Below are positions 47,580-59,304 of a DNA stretch of 64,000 nt, piece by piece. Every line of letters begins with the position of its first letter. Within the stretch, counting starts at the first letter, position 1. Below the pieces are notes generated by a model. That model was not told where the DNA came from and did not search any database. It saw only the letters and a list, made by a program, of their open reading frames with translations. The position numbers and the translations under genes were made by a program. This stretch comes from Siphonodentalium dalli (lineage: Eukaryota > Mollusca > Scaphopoda > Gadilida > Siphonodentaliidae), in contig CP136061.1 of assembly GCA_032622095.1 (NCBI GenBank), positions 137,481,587 to 137,545,586 on the forward strand. The letters are read 5' to 3'.

Positions 47580-48160
47580 GGCGAAAAAAATGACAACAGT
47601 TTCACATAAACAAAGATATATAACTGTAGAATGGAAAATATGAACAAAACAATTGAACACTCAACTGCTTGCCATCATAACAGTGAACATCCATACCAAA
47701 ATTCATTGATATCCGGAAAATCCAGAAAAATTGATTAAGCACTCCGTTGAATGCCCTCCATACAAAATTTCATTGAGATTTGTCAACTGGTGCTGGAGAT
47801 ATCTGCTTGGATGGACAGAAAAATAACATTTCCAGATAAACAAAGATGAATAACTCTAGAACGTAAAATCCGGAAAAAATGATTGAACACTCCATTGAAT
47901 GCCCTCATAGAAGTGAACATCCATATCAAATTTCATTAAGATTTGTCAACTTGTGGTGGAGATATCTGCTCAGATGGACAAAATAAAACAACATTTCCAG
48001 ATAAACAAAGATGAATAACTGTATAACGGAAAATCTGGAAAAAAAACAATTGAACACTCCGTTGAAAACACTCGGACAGAAAAGCAGAGGGATAGATGTC
48101 CGGATCGGACGGTTGGACGGAAGGACAGATGGACGAGGTCAATCCAGTATATCCCCCATT
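47580..48160. repeat. Dispersed repeat 'AAACAAAGATGAATAACT' family with GGACGG tail
   Basis: Three diverged units with CCATA(C/T)(C/A)AAATTTCATT, GATTTGTCAACT(G/T)GTG and GGAGATATCTGCT, ending TCCAGTATATCCCCCATTCT. Same family as 26640-27130. Confidence 0.65.
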
Positions 48161-48499
48161 CTCTTCAAGCGGGCTATAGCATCAACAAATTCATCCTCTG
48201 GGTACCTTATTCTGCATATCCTCATCTGCTATGACAGACCTAGACCCAGATTTAAGTTCCCAGAAGGTGAAGATGGTGATGTGCACACATTGGGCACCTC
48301 AATTATTAATTGTGTTGTCTGCCAATTTGGGGATACAGAGCAACTAAACAAACGAGAGGCCGATCACGATCGGCAGATGTTTAACCCATACCTTGGCGAT
48401 ACCGATTAGCTATAACTGATAATTGGTCAAAGATATGATCACAGTGATACACATATCAGTACCTAACTTAAAATCAAAAGCTCAAATTATTTGTCTTAA

Positions 48500-51300
48500 G
48501 AAGAGGTTAAGGTAATTGGGGTGGGGAGGAGTCGTTTTAAATCTCATAACTCTGTCCCTATTCAACCAATGACCTCTCATTGTGAGATCCAATTGTTTAG
48601 CCATTAATCAATTTGACAGATAGGACAAACAATTATCCAGCCAGCAGGTTCATCTTTACCTTCATACAACCACCCCCTAGAGCTATGTAACATATGTCAC
48701 CACTCAATTAATAACAGATTTCACTTGGAATGACATCTATTAAAGGTATTCGCATGTGCTCTGGATATTGGATGTTCACATGGCAATTTATTGATATCAT
48801 TATATTACATGCAACTATTTTTTTTTTTTAACTCAATAATTTTTTTTATTATTATAAAAGTTTTAAAATATTTTTTATGTTAAATCGAGCGAGGAAATTC
48901 AATCTAAACAAATATGAAAAATCAAAATTTTAAATTTAAAAAAAAGAAAGAAGGGTCATAACTGCTTTAAGATAAATCGGATCGAACTCATATTCACTCG
49001 AACTGTATTTTGGGATGAGAAACCTATACACAAAATTTGGTTCCGATCAAATAGAAAATGTTAGAGATATCACATTATGCCTAAAGTGTCTAAGAACTGA
49101 CAGACAGACAGATAGAGACGGACGGACAGACGAGTGGTCAATCTGGACATTGACACTATGTCTACCATACTATGGTATAGGTACACATAAACAGTTTTAT
49201 CTCATGCAGAGTACAGGAAAAATACATCAAACTGGTGTGCCCCTTTAATATTTCAATTCACATTTGTAAACAATTGAAATCAATGTCGAAAAAGCTTTTG
49301 ATTAATATATAGATAAAACAAACTAGACCTACAGTTCTAAGAGTGTTATGAACAATTATTTTGTTCCCATAGACTGATACAGAGCTCTCGTTTTTTAAAG
49401 TTTGAAAACCAAAGTTGTCTTCCCATGCAACCAACAAAATTCCAATGGTAATGCTTTTAAACAATGAAACCAGATTATGCCTTTAAGGTGAAATTTAAAT
49501 AACCATGAATATAAAATATAAACATTCCACCTATGATATGGCCAGAGATACTTATAGAGTATAAAGTATATCTGATATAGCCAACACAACTCCTAGCAGT
49601 TAATTAACTCAATACCAGTACAAGAGAGAGAGAACTTCATGGCATTGTAACTGGATAGTATCTCTTGTCTCCATAGCATTGTGAAACTGATTTATTAGAT
49701 ATTATCTAGACAGTGCCACCTGTGTATCTTTGATATATTTTAGCGATGAATAAAATAATCAAAGGGCCATAACTCCAGTAAATAGTACCGGATCAAACCC
49801 ATATTCGAACTCGATCTGTATTTTGAGTTGAGAAACTCACATACAAAATTTGGTTCCTATCAGTTGAAAACTTGTTGAATTATCGAAGCATTCATGAATT
49901 CTATGTCAAAGGGCCATAACTCCATTAAAAAATATCGAATCAAACCCATATTCGAACTCGATATGTATTTTGAGTTGAGCAACTCACATACCAAATTTGG
50001 TTATGGTCAGATAATTTCTTTTTGAGTTATGGCAGCATGCATAAATTCTAAGTTGAAACATAGCAGCTCTATTACAATTACCAACAGGACATTCATTGCC
50101 ATTTTATATTGGTCTATATATTTATAAAATAGAAACTCATAAAAATTATGCAATCTTCATCATAAAATTTTTTTTGGAACATGAACATATTTGGGCATAC
50201 CTCCCGCAAAAATCTCACGGATTGACATTTTCAAAACTTAACAGGTCTGGTATAGACCTTGATATTAAATATGATTGATAATGGTTGGATATAAAATATT
50301 TTAACACAGAATTATCAGATAACTAAAGGAGAGATATGAGAAGGGTCAAATTGAAAATATTAGAGTCATAACATTGGATTGCGTACAGTATACATGTACC
50401 TATGGTTAATTTTATTCTAAGCTGATCATTGGAAAGATACAATGTCTGTAACAGCAGAAATATTCAAGAATACCAGAACCATTATTATTATCCTGCAGCC
50501 TAAATGCAATAGAGGGAATTTCAAACCAAGATATTTCCTCAAATGATGAATATTCAATTGGTGGCTTATAGAAATTCTTAGTGAACCTGGCCCAAGGCGA
50601 AAGAGATAATTTAAAATCTGCCTATCAGATATCATGTGTCTATGGAATAGGTTAATTTTAATCATGAAATACATGCAAGTGAAAAGTGGATCACAATCAA
50701 CCTGGACATAGAATAGGAGAATGAACATATAATGTGTGGAGAGGGTTAATCATTTCCAATGACATCATATGATGAAACTAATGTGTGGATTAATTTTTTT
50801 CTCAAGATAAGACAACAGTGTCTCTGTAAACAACAATTCTCTAAACAGCCATGCTCCAGAACATCCTTCAGATGGACAATGGACTATTTGTATTAATGCC
50901 ACGAACATGTTTCAACAGGTTGGGTTAAATTACTATTGCACACAAACTGGAGTAAATTATCATCAATCACTGTCAGCCTCTGGGAGCAGCAGTGGTTTGG
51001 CAAAGAGTATCCAGTGTCATTTTCTGATTCCAATAATGCAGAAGATTACTGTGTAAAGTTGTTTGTCTTAAATTCTCACAGGGCATATACAATAGGTAGT
51101 AAATTACTTGAATTATAAAGGGCCATAACTCTGTTAAAATATACCGGATCAAACTCAAATTCGAACCTGATCTGTATTTCGGGGTGAGGACCACATGTAC
51201 CAATTTTGGTGTAGATCAGATGAAAAATGTTTTGAGTCATAGCAGCTTGCATGAGTACTAAGTAAACATAAGAGTGAAAAGGGTTAACAAAACGATACCA
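48500..51300. repeat. AT-rich stretch with five dispersed 'GGGCCATAACTC' repeats
   Basis: Copies at about 48950-49140 (with GACAGACAGATAGAGACGG tail), 49760-49910, 49910-50050 and 51115-51260. The rest is AT-rich and featureless apart from the candidate exon at 50490-50618. Confidence 0.5.
50490..50618 (-). CDS. Candidate exon or coding remnant (unassigned)
   Basis: The minus strand reads LSPWARFTKNFYKPPIEYSS and then FEEISWFEIPSIAFRLQ without interruption. It is preceded by possible acceptors (GGCAG at about 50620 or GGGCCAG at 50587). No strong donor follows, the nearest being GTATTC, so the boundaries are uncertain. It lies between the previous candidate exon and exon A on the same strand, but the phases do not join it directly to either. 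Confidence 0.3.
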
Positions 51301-51399
51301 AAATCGATACAGATAAAGAACGTGCTAACAAAGACCAAGGTAAGAAATATGAGGCAGATCATAAGCAAATTGTTTGACTTAGATGCATCAGATAGAATT

Positions 51400-51815
51400 T
51401 GTGAGTGGGGTTAATTATTTTCTAAATCGATCAACTGATCGATACCAAAAACTATACAGGTGAGGGGTGTGTCATCATAAACCTACATTTTAAATATGAA
51501 CACAATCGGACAAAAAACACTTGGGTTATTGCATCGGATAGCACATGCCCATGTGTGGATGCAAAGTGTTAATAATTTCTAAACCGATCAACCGATCGAT
51601 ACCAAAAACTATACAGGTGAGGGGTGTGTCATTGTAAACATGCACATAAAATTTGAACATCATCCGATAAAAGATACTCCAGTAATCGAATCGGATAGCA
51701 AATGTCTACGGACAGACGGACGGACGGACAGACGGACAGACGGACGGACGAACGACGGATGGTTGATCCGGACGTCAGCATTATGTGTACCATACATGGT
51801 ATGGGTACACATAAA
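51400..51815. repeat. Tandem repeat with (GACG)n tail
   Basis: Two units with AACTGATCGATACCAAAAAC, TATACAGGTGAGGGGTGTGT and AACA(C/T)AATC/CATC motifs, ending in GACGGACGGACGGACAGACG at about 51711-51762 and a GTGTACCATACATGGTATGG palindrome. Confidence 0.7.
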
Positions 51816-51959
51816 AATGAAAAGAAACTAAATGAAAGTGTCAATGACACTGTAGTTCAACTTGGAGGGGGTAATTTCATGTGTTACAGTCATGAAATGG
51901 AGCAATTAGGAATGCGGAAAGTTGAAATGTCTAAGTAATACTAGATCTGAACATGAAGA

Positions 51960-52790
51960 TATACCTTGTATATATAAAGTAAAATCCAAGAAGGCCACTG
52001 ATTTGATAGCTCCATCTAGTGGTCACTCTGAATACCAATATGAAGTTTGGTGACGATAAGATGAGGGATGTTGTCTGTAGGATATGCCAAGGGATTTAAT
52101 CATGCAAAGAGTAAAATCAAAGATGGCTGCCAGTGGCCATGTTTTTAAAAGAAATGCATGAAACTTTTATGACTCCCATCCAGTTGTCATCCTGAAGATC
52201 CATAAGAAGTTTAGTGAAGATCGGAAAAGGGATGTCGTCTGTAGGGTGAGCCAAAGGATTTAGTCATGCAAAAAGTAAAATCCAAGATGGCTGCTGGTGG
52301 CAATGTTTTTCAACCAAATTTGGAAAAAATTTATGGCTCCCATCTAGTTGTCACCCTGAAGATCCATATGAAGTTTGGTGATGATCGAATGAGGAATATG
52401 GTCTGTAAGGTGTGCCAATGGATTTAGTTATGCAAAGAGTAAAATCCAAGATGGCTGCCAGCAGCCATGTTTTTCATCGACAACTGTTCAAATTCAATAG
52501 CTCCCATCTGGAGGTGATCCTAAACATGCCCGTAAATTTCAAAACAATTATCCAATAAATTTGGGCTACACGGTGTGCCGGTGAATTCAAATTTGAAATC
52601 CAAGATGGACATTTTTTTTTACGAATTTCGGAAAATAATCGATGGCTCCCATCTAGAGGTTACCCCGAAGATCCATATGCAGTTTGGTGATGATCAGATG
52701 AGAGATGAGACCTGTATGATGTGCTAACGGAAATTGTTGATGCACGCACGGCAGATGCCAACCCATGACAAGTTGAGCTAAAAACTTGTT
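51960..52790. repeat. ~165-bp tandem repeat (about 5 units)
   Basis: Units share AAAGAGTAAAATCCAAGATGG, GCTCCCATCTAG(T/A)(T/G)GT, AAGATCCATATGAAGTTTGG and TGTGCCAA(T/A)GGATTTAG. A sister subfamily of the array at 3740-5515. Confidence 0.75.
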
Positions 52791-52914
52791 AATTTGATAA
52801 TAAAGATACATTCCAGAGAAAATGAGGCCTAAGCAGAATGAGGTCCCCAGAAGGTGAATTTGGTGATGCCAGCTAGCCCATTATATAATACAGCCAGTAA
52901 AGAATAATAATCAC

Positions 52915-53049
52915 TTCATTGTCTGCTATCTTATTCTGGAACATCACATCAGGCTCTAACATATCCACAGTAACCTTCTCCTCATTTAGCAGAAGTATAA
53001 TTGAGATGAACAATCCAATTAGCTCACTCAATTCAGCATTCCCTGAGAC
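52915..53049 (-). CDS. Candidate exon (helical, unassigned), possibly 5' part of the RCC1 gene
   Basis: A good acceptor (TTTGTTCTTTGCAG) opens a frame of 45 codons to a weak donor (GTGATT). The frame continues to a stop at 52873 if unspliced. The peptide runs VSGNAELSELIGLF, then a hydrophobic segment, then NEEKVTVDMLEPDVMFQNK. Composition looks like real protein (amphipathic helix, then an acidic stretch). The donor side runs into a dispersed palindromic repeat. It could be an upstream exon of the RCC1 gene or a different gene. No family was recognised. Confidence 0.45.
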
Positions 53050-54209
53050 CTGCAAAGAACAAATCATAGATCCATATAAGTCCATTGTCCAAATGAAGGA
53101 CAGGGTTGTCAATAAAGTAAATCGCTCATTTAATCAGAGCTTCGGCCCAAGGCCTCCTTCAGTGTTTCATTCAATGAAGTTTACATTATTCCGCTACATT
53201 TATAACATACTAGAAATCTTTATGTTTAAGTAACAAAATAAAAGTGGAAAGATTCATTCAGGTCAGAGTTAGCTAGGTCAAAATTACAGGTATGTGGGAA
53301 CAGTCTCGGCAGTAACTATTATCTGGCCATTAAAAATGGTTATTAACAGGCAATTATACATAACAAATCTGATAAGGGGGCCATTTTTAACTCATTTTAT
53401 TTCCAACAATTTTATGCTGGTTTTGGTGGTCTAAAAAAGATACAAGCTGTTGCCTTTGATCTTCCGATATCTGGAAAACACATGCACCGGTCGTCGGAAA
53501 ATTTCAAGATAATTTCTTTCATTACAATAATCAGAGTCTTCTTGTGCACATGAATGATAGACTAGCATTGTCATTTGACAACAGTTACTGCCCAGCAGTT
53601 CAGTAAGGTAACATGGATGCTCAAGGAGAAAGGTGAAAATCCAATGTGTGGCAGCGATATGAATGTACTAGAGTTTATACTAGCAAGGCCAATGTTTGTC
53701 AACATTATTTCTAGATAATATATAAATAATCTCCAATCTATTTCATCACACGTGAGCTAGCACTCCAAGTCAGTCATTTTTAAAATTTATGTCAAGCAAC
53801 TACTGTCACAATTATCAAATGATTGCACAGCTTTGCATTTGGATTTTCAGTTGACTTTCAGATTCATTTGGATACCATGAAAATTACTGCAAAACCTGAA
53901 TACTAGAAAACAATAGCATCCGGGCTCAAATTTCATTATATGTTATGTAGCTTTTGTTTGTTCTCTGACAGTTCAGGTGGAAATAAATACTACTTTTCAG
54001 TGACAGTAACTCAAATATTATCTCATGGGGTCAACCATGAGTTTTGTGTCTCGCTCCAGAATCTCCTAATAATGAGCACAAAAGCAGTCATATAAAAATA
54101 AAGTTGCACAATATAAATTTGATACAGACAGCAATCATAATAAAAAAAATTTGGTAAAGTTCTTGGGCATAAAAATGGAAGAAAATCTAAAATAAAACAA
54201 GAGGTGTGC

Positions 54210-54880
54210 ACTCGCGTGCTAGCATACCCCCACCATGGCAAATTCAACTCGCATTATCCGTAAACCCAACAAAAAAGATTTTTAACTTTAAAGAAAAAAT
54301 TTTGGATTAATAATATCGATATGGTGTCACAAGAAGCTTGTACAGAAAAAAATATTCAAATTGGTTCATATTTGTTCGAATGATTGCATCCACAAAAAAA
54401 AAATCCCAAAATTTTCTAAGTCAAAATAAGTCGAAAATTAAGTGTAATGTTAGGAAAAACAGTCTGAGCCAACCCTGAGCTGCATCATGTAGAGAGGGTG
54501 TTGTGAGAATCATGTATACAAAAAATTATTGAAATCGGTTCATATTTGTTAAAGTTATTAAGTTGGACAGAATTTTCTAAGTCAAAATAAGTCGAAAAGT
54601 AAGGCGTAACTTAAAAAAAGAAAGTCGGACCGCACCGCAATTAGCATCATGCGGAGAGGCGGTCCTAAGGAGATTGCATACAAAAAATTATTGAAATCGG
54701 TTCATAGTTGTTTGAGTTATGAGGTCGGACATTGGATGGACGGCACGACGGACACACGGAGGGAGAAAGTGTGATGGACAGACACGAGAAAGTGTGACGG
54801 ACGGACGCGAGAAAGTGTGACGGACAGACGCAGTCAATCCAGTATACCCCCCATTTTCTTCGAAAGTGGGGGTATAAAAA
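54210..54880. repeat. Dispersed element bounded by GCATACCCCCAC and GTGGGGGTATA
   Basis: Begins GTGTGCACTCGCGTGCTAGC near 54206, followed by ATACCCCCACC, and ends AGTATACCCCCCATTTTCTT + CGAAAGTGGGGGTATA near 54876, with three GACGGAC/GAGAAAGTGTGA tail units. Part of it (54464-54795) is copied exactly at 57958-58289. Confidence 0.65.
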
Positions 54881-55739
54881 TCATGTAGATCATATATCTT
54901 CATAAATTTCCTGAGCTTATCAGATGCATGAATAGGAATAAGCACTTAATATCTAAAAAAAAGCACTCAAAACCATATGCTTTGTTTAGCACAAAGCCAT
55001 CTGTTACATGGGTTAGAAATCTAGGAACATGTGACGTGCACAAGTCAAATTGTTTTACTACAAAATAAAGCCATACGTGTCATGTGTAAATCTAAATATA
55101 ATAGCTACACTGATCTACTTTTTCTATCAGAAAAGTTACTTAAATTTAATGAATGTCACCATATTTACTCATGACTGTCATTTTTCCAGACTGCCCAAAT
55201 CATTTCTTAATTATTTTAATACAACCAGCAACAATACAAGAAACAAGACAGTCAATGACTGGGGTCGCTCACCTGACTGTAAAGGCTGAAAAGACTGGGA
55301 CTCTGAAGACTACAACAGTCAGTAATTGTCAAAATCACTTAAAGACAAGTAATTCTAGACAGGGACATACATGTAGCTGGAGGTTCTCAGATGAGCAAGG
55401 CTCTTCACCTTGAAATTTTTAATTACACGTCACTGACAAAATATCCAACCCCTTAACCTTTTTAAACAAGACAACCAGACCACAGTCATAAATTCACAAA
55501 ATTCCTTTTGCACATCCCTCTAAGAATGAAATTTTACAACTGGTACCAAAACTTCAAGCTCTCGAACTTGGAAATTTCCAAATCTGACATCCCCCATAAA
55601 GTTAAAATTTTTGGCCATTTTGGTCCAATAGTTTATTCCATATTATAAAGATTTGATGTAAGTACCTTTATCCTCATTCAAGCCTCAGTTCACATATAAA
55701 ATGTCAAGTGGTCAGTTTTCCTGCCAAAACTATTCCTGG

Positions 55740-56100
55740 TAAAGTGGATAAATTTCTTAGTACAACGAGTTGTCATTTGCTGGAATATTTCATCTCAAGA
55801 TTTTTGATGCACATAGAAACACGCCCGTTTCAATTTGCTTTTTGTACAAACTTCAATGTTCCAACTGTTTGTCAGGTTTTACAGGTAGCGACTTCAAACA
55901 TGTCAAGTATGAAAATTCTATATATAAATGCTATGGGTTTCAGTTCACTGAGTCGATCAACACATGGCTCATTACTTTTCGCGTTGTGTGATTTTCATTC
56001 GTTTAGTATGAGTGTTGTCTGTGTAAACATCGAAGTAGTTTTATATCGAGTTAATAGCTCAAATTCCAGAGAAATCTTATTACATGTACCAAGAAAATAA
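55740..56100 (+). pseudogene. Possible decayed C2H2 zinc-finger fragment
   Basis: Between 55780 and 56060 two plus frames overlap: HIETRPFQFAFC in one, and GSDFKHVKYENSIYKCYGFQ, FTESINTWLITF and YECCLCKH in the next. They recall H-x-x-T-x-(E/R)(K/R)PF-x-C-x-x-C and Y-x-C linkers of C2H2 fingers, with frameshifts, two stops and missing Cys/His. Weak; a chance reading of AT-rich DNA is possible. Confidence 0.25.
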
Positions 56101-56740
56101 TATATACAATGCATGTAAATAATCACATAAACATAAATGTGGACGTTTAGCCTGCCCGTGTAATACGAGTCTCAGCTGTCTGGACATCGACGCAGTCCTG
56201 TCTGGAATTTTGCACACCGATGTAGGTTATAATGTCATGATGTTCGTCTTGATGTCATGACGCCTTTACTGGTTTCCCAAGAAGCAATCTTAAAACGACT
56301 CTGCGATCTTTCAATCGGAACTTATAGTTTCCGTTTGTCGGCCTTGAACTTTGAGAACATTTCTTCAATCTATTAGGCGGAAATACCATTTTTTGAAAAT
56401 GGAAGATCAAATCAAACGGCCAGTAAGGCCCCTAGAATCCTCTTTTGGGGCAAATATTTTAAATAATTTTATAAAATATGTGAACAAAACTTTTTCATGC
56501 AATTTCAGTTTTTGTTAACCAGGGCTTTGGTTTAATTTACATTCAATTTTTTTTAAATATCTTTGACTTTAGGAACATGATGTTCCTACGTATGATGAAG
56601 TATAGCTAACATTTACCGGAACAAAGTTTTTTATTTTTGCCCTGGAGCATTTTGCCCAATTACACATTTCGAGGTGGTATTAATCAATACAAAATGGCGG
56701 CCGTCGCCAACAATATTTTTTTGGACTCGGCTGACCCTTG

Positions 56741-57248
56741 AGTTATGAATAAATTATTCTATTTTAGGTAAGTTCAATCTATTTTTAGAATGGGCTGAAA
56801 AAGTTGATTAGTATATCTAATATGACTATACGTAAACGTAATTTGCGAGCCCTCAAATGTAGGCCTACTTTTATGACAATAACAAATGCATGAATTCACA
56901 AATAGAAACGGGACATACATTTGCACCCACTGGGTTGGAATTTTGCAACAGTTAACTGTTATTTCAATACTTTCAACTGTTGGAAATATTAATTGAATCA
57001 ACCCTTTGGCTTGGAACTTTCCATAGATTACCATATAAGATTACCATATATATGGAACTTGTATATGTCTGTGCAGGAGATGTCCCTTTTATCAAATACA
57101 CTAGAGCTCCGGGTGGAGATAAACATTCGTGGGGCAGGGATGCTGATATGCATTACATGTAGGACATATGTTTTTCTTCCATTTTCGAGTCTATGTAGGC
57201 CCACCACATGAGGGAAGCAGGCCCTGTAACCCCTAATTCCATTTGTAT
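56741..57248. repeat. 508-bp segment, exact duplicate at 58291-58798
   Basis: No difference seen between 56741-57248 and 58291-58798 (offset 1550). The segment includes the first of the ~200-bp units described next. Confidence 0.9.
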
Positions 57249-57957
57249 GACCACGGATATTGTATGTATCTGTGCATGTGATGCCCCTTTATTCAAATAT
57301 ACTAGAGTTCCAGAATGGAGACATACTTGCATGGGGCAAGGATGCTGATGACATCAAACTTTTCAGGATTTAGTCGGAAATATGGCTTGTTGCCATTTAT
57401 CGGAAAGCTTTACACCATATGAGGGAAGCAAGCCCCCCCCCCCCCCTGGACCCCTAATTCCCTGTTTATGACCATGGAACTTGTATATAATTTTATATAT
57501 ATTCAGGAGATGTCCCTTTTACCAAAAACACTAGAGCTCCGGGTGGAGATAAACACTCATGGGCAGTGATGCTGATATGCATTAGGAAATATGTTTTTTA
57601 TTCAATTTTCGAGTCTATATAGGCCCACCACACGAGGGAAGCAGGCCCCATGTAGCCCCTTATTCCCTTTTTATTACCATGGATATTGTAAATATCTGCA
57701 GGAGATGCCCTTTATTCAAATACACTTGAGCTCCAGGATGGAGACATACTTGCATGGGGCAGAAATGGTGATGATATGAAAATAGGGGTTTTTAACCGAA
57801 TTTTAAGTCAATAAGTACACCATGAGGGAAGCAAGCCCCCAGGGACCCCTAATTCCCTATTTATGACCATGGAACTTGTATATATCTGTACAGGAGATGT
57901 TCCTTTTATCAAATACTCTAGAGCTCCTGGTGGAGACACACATTCATGGGGAAAGTA
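57040..57957 (+). repeat. ~200-bp tandem repeat with an exon-like core (about 5 units)
   Basis: Each unit has CCATGGAACTTGTATAT, TCTGTGCAGGAGATG(T)CCC, TTTTATCAAATACACTAGAG, CTCCGGGTGGAGA and CAT(G/T)(G/C)ATGGGGCAG, then CACCA(C/T)ATGAGGGAAGCAGG and CCCCTAATTCC. The core could read GDVPFIKYTRAPGGDKHSWG in one unit but does not stay open across units, so it is treated as a repeat. Confidence 0.65.
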
Positions 57958-58289
57958 CTGAGCCAACCCTGAGCTGCATCATGTAGAGAGGGTGTTGTGA
58001 GAATCATGTATACAAAAAATTATTGAAATCGGTTCATATTTGTTAAAGTTATTAAGTTGGACAGAATTTTCTAAGTCAAAATAAGTCGAAAAGTAAGGCG
58101 TAACTTAAAAAAAGAAAGTCGGACCGCACCGCAATTAGCATCATGCGGAGAGGCGGTCCTAAGGAGATTGCATACAAAAAATTATTGAAATCGGTTCATA
58201 GTTGTTTGAGTTATGAGGTCGGACATTGGATGGACGGCACGACGGACACACGGAGGGAGAAAGTGTGATGGACAGACACGAGAAAGTGT
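57958..58289. repeat. 332-bp segment copied exactly from 54464-54795
   Basis: Identical to 54464-54795 (offset 3494). It directly abuts, with at most one extra base, the exact copy of 56741-57248. The pair forms a mosaic 57958-58798. Confidence 0.9.
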
Positions 58290-59304
58290 AAGTTATGAAT
58301 AAATTATTCTATTTTAGGTAAGTTCAATCTATTTTTAGAATGGGCTGAAAAAGTTGATTAGTATATCTAATATGACTATACGTAAACGTAATTTGCGAGC
58401 CCTCAAATGTAGGCCTACTTTTATGACAATAACAAATGCATGAATTCACAAATAGAAACGGGACATACATTTGCACCCACTGGGTTGGAATTTTGCAACA
58501 GTTAACTGTTATTTCAATACTTTCAACTGTTGGAAATATTAATTGAATCAACCCTTTGGCTTGGAACTTTCCATAGATTACCATATAAGATTACCATATA
58601 TATGGAACTTGTATATGTCTGTGCAGGAGATGTCCCTTTTATCAAATACACTAGAGCTCCGGGTGGAGATAAACATTCGTGGGGCAGGGATGCTGATATG
58701 CATTACATGTAGGACATATGTTTTTCTTCCATTTTCGAGTCTATGTAGGCCCACCACATGAGGGAAGCAGGCCCTGTAACCCCTAATTCCATTTGTATCT
58801 AATATCCACATACGTATACCCTAGGTCGCTTCACTTCCGCGGCTTTGCCACGGGAGAGCGGGCACTATTATCCGGTTTTACCTCACGTTTATCAAGTTAC
58901 AATATATTGTCAACCGTTTGAGCACAACTGCATTCTGAAGTTATATATTACCATATCGTCAGCAGCATCAACTGAACCAAATGAATCTGTGCTGAATCTG
59001 AAAAGAATGTAGGAAGGCTAAATATGATTTATAATCTTTGAGGTAAGTTTTTAGTCTTGCATATGTTTGTTTATGCGACATGACTGTGATTGTTTGCAAA
59101 ACTGCAAACAGTGTGTATGATTAGGCCTCATCTTCTGGGAAATATCCATAATCTCAAGTTAACATTTGTTTTTAATTACTTTTTCCCTTCTGTTCAGTTT
59201 CTATATCCCTTAATTTGCAGAAGATAAAATGCATATTAATCGAGGTGACTAATAGGTGAACAGTACCCACTTCAACTGGGGAACTTCAATCTGATCCTAG
59301 GTCT

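Noticed and set aside
51640-51938. Arg/Asp/Thr-rich frames across the GACGG tract
   Set aside because: Simple-sequence translation of (GACG)n, with no domain and no conservation across repeat copies.
57050-58712. KHSWG-containing frame suggesting another RCC1 repeat on the plus strand
   Set aside because: It lies in a ~200-bp tandem repeat whose frame breaks in most units, is on the opposite strand to the RCC1 gene, and lacks the GQxG and CGxxH elements.
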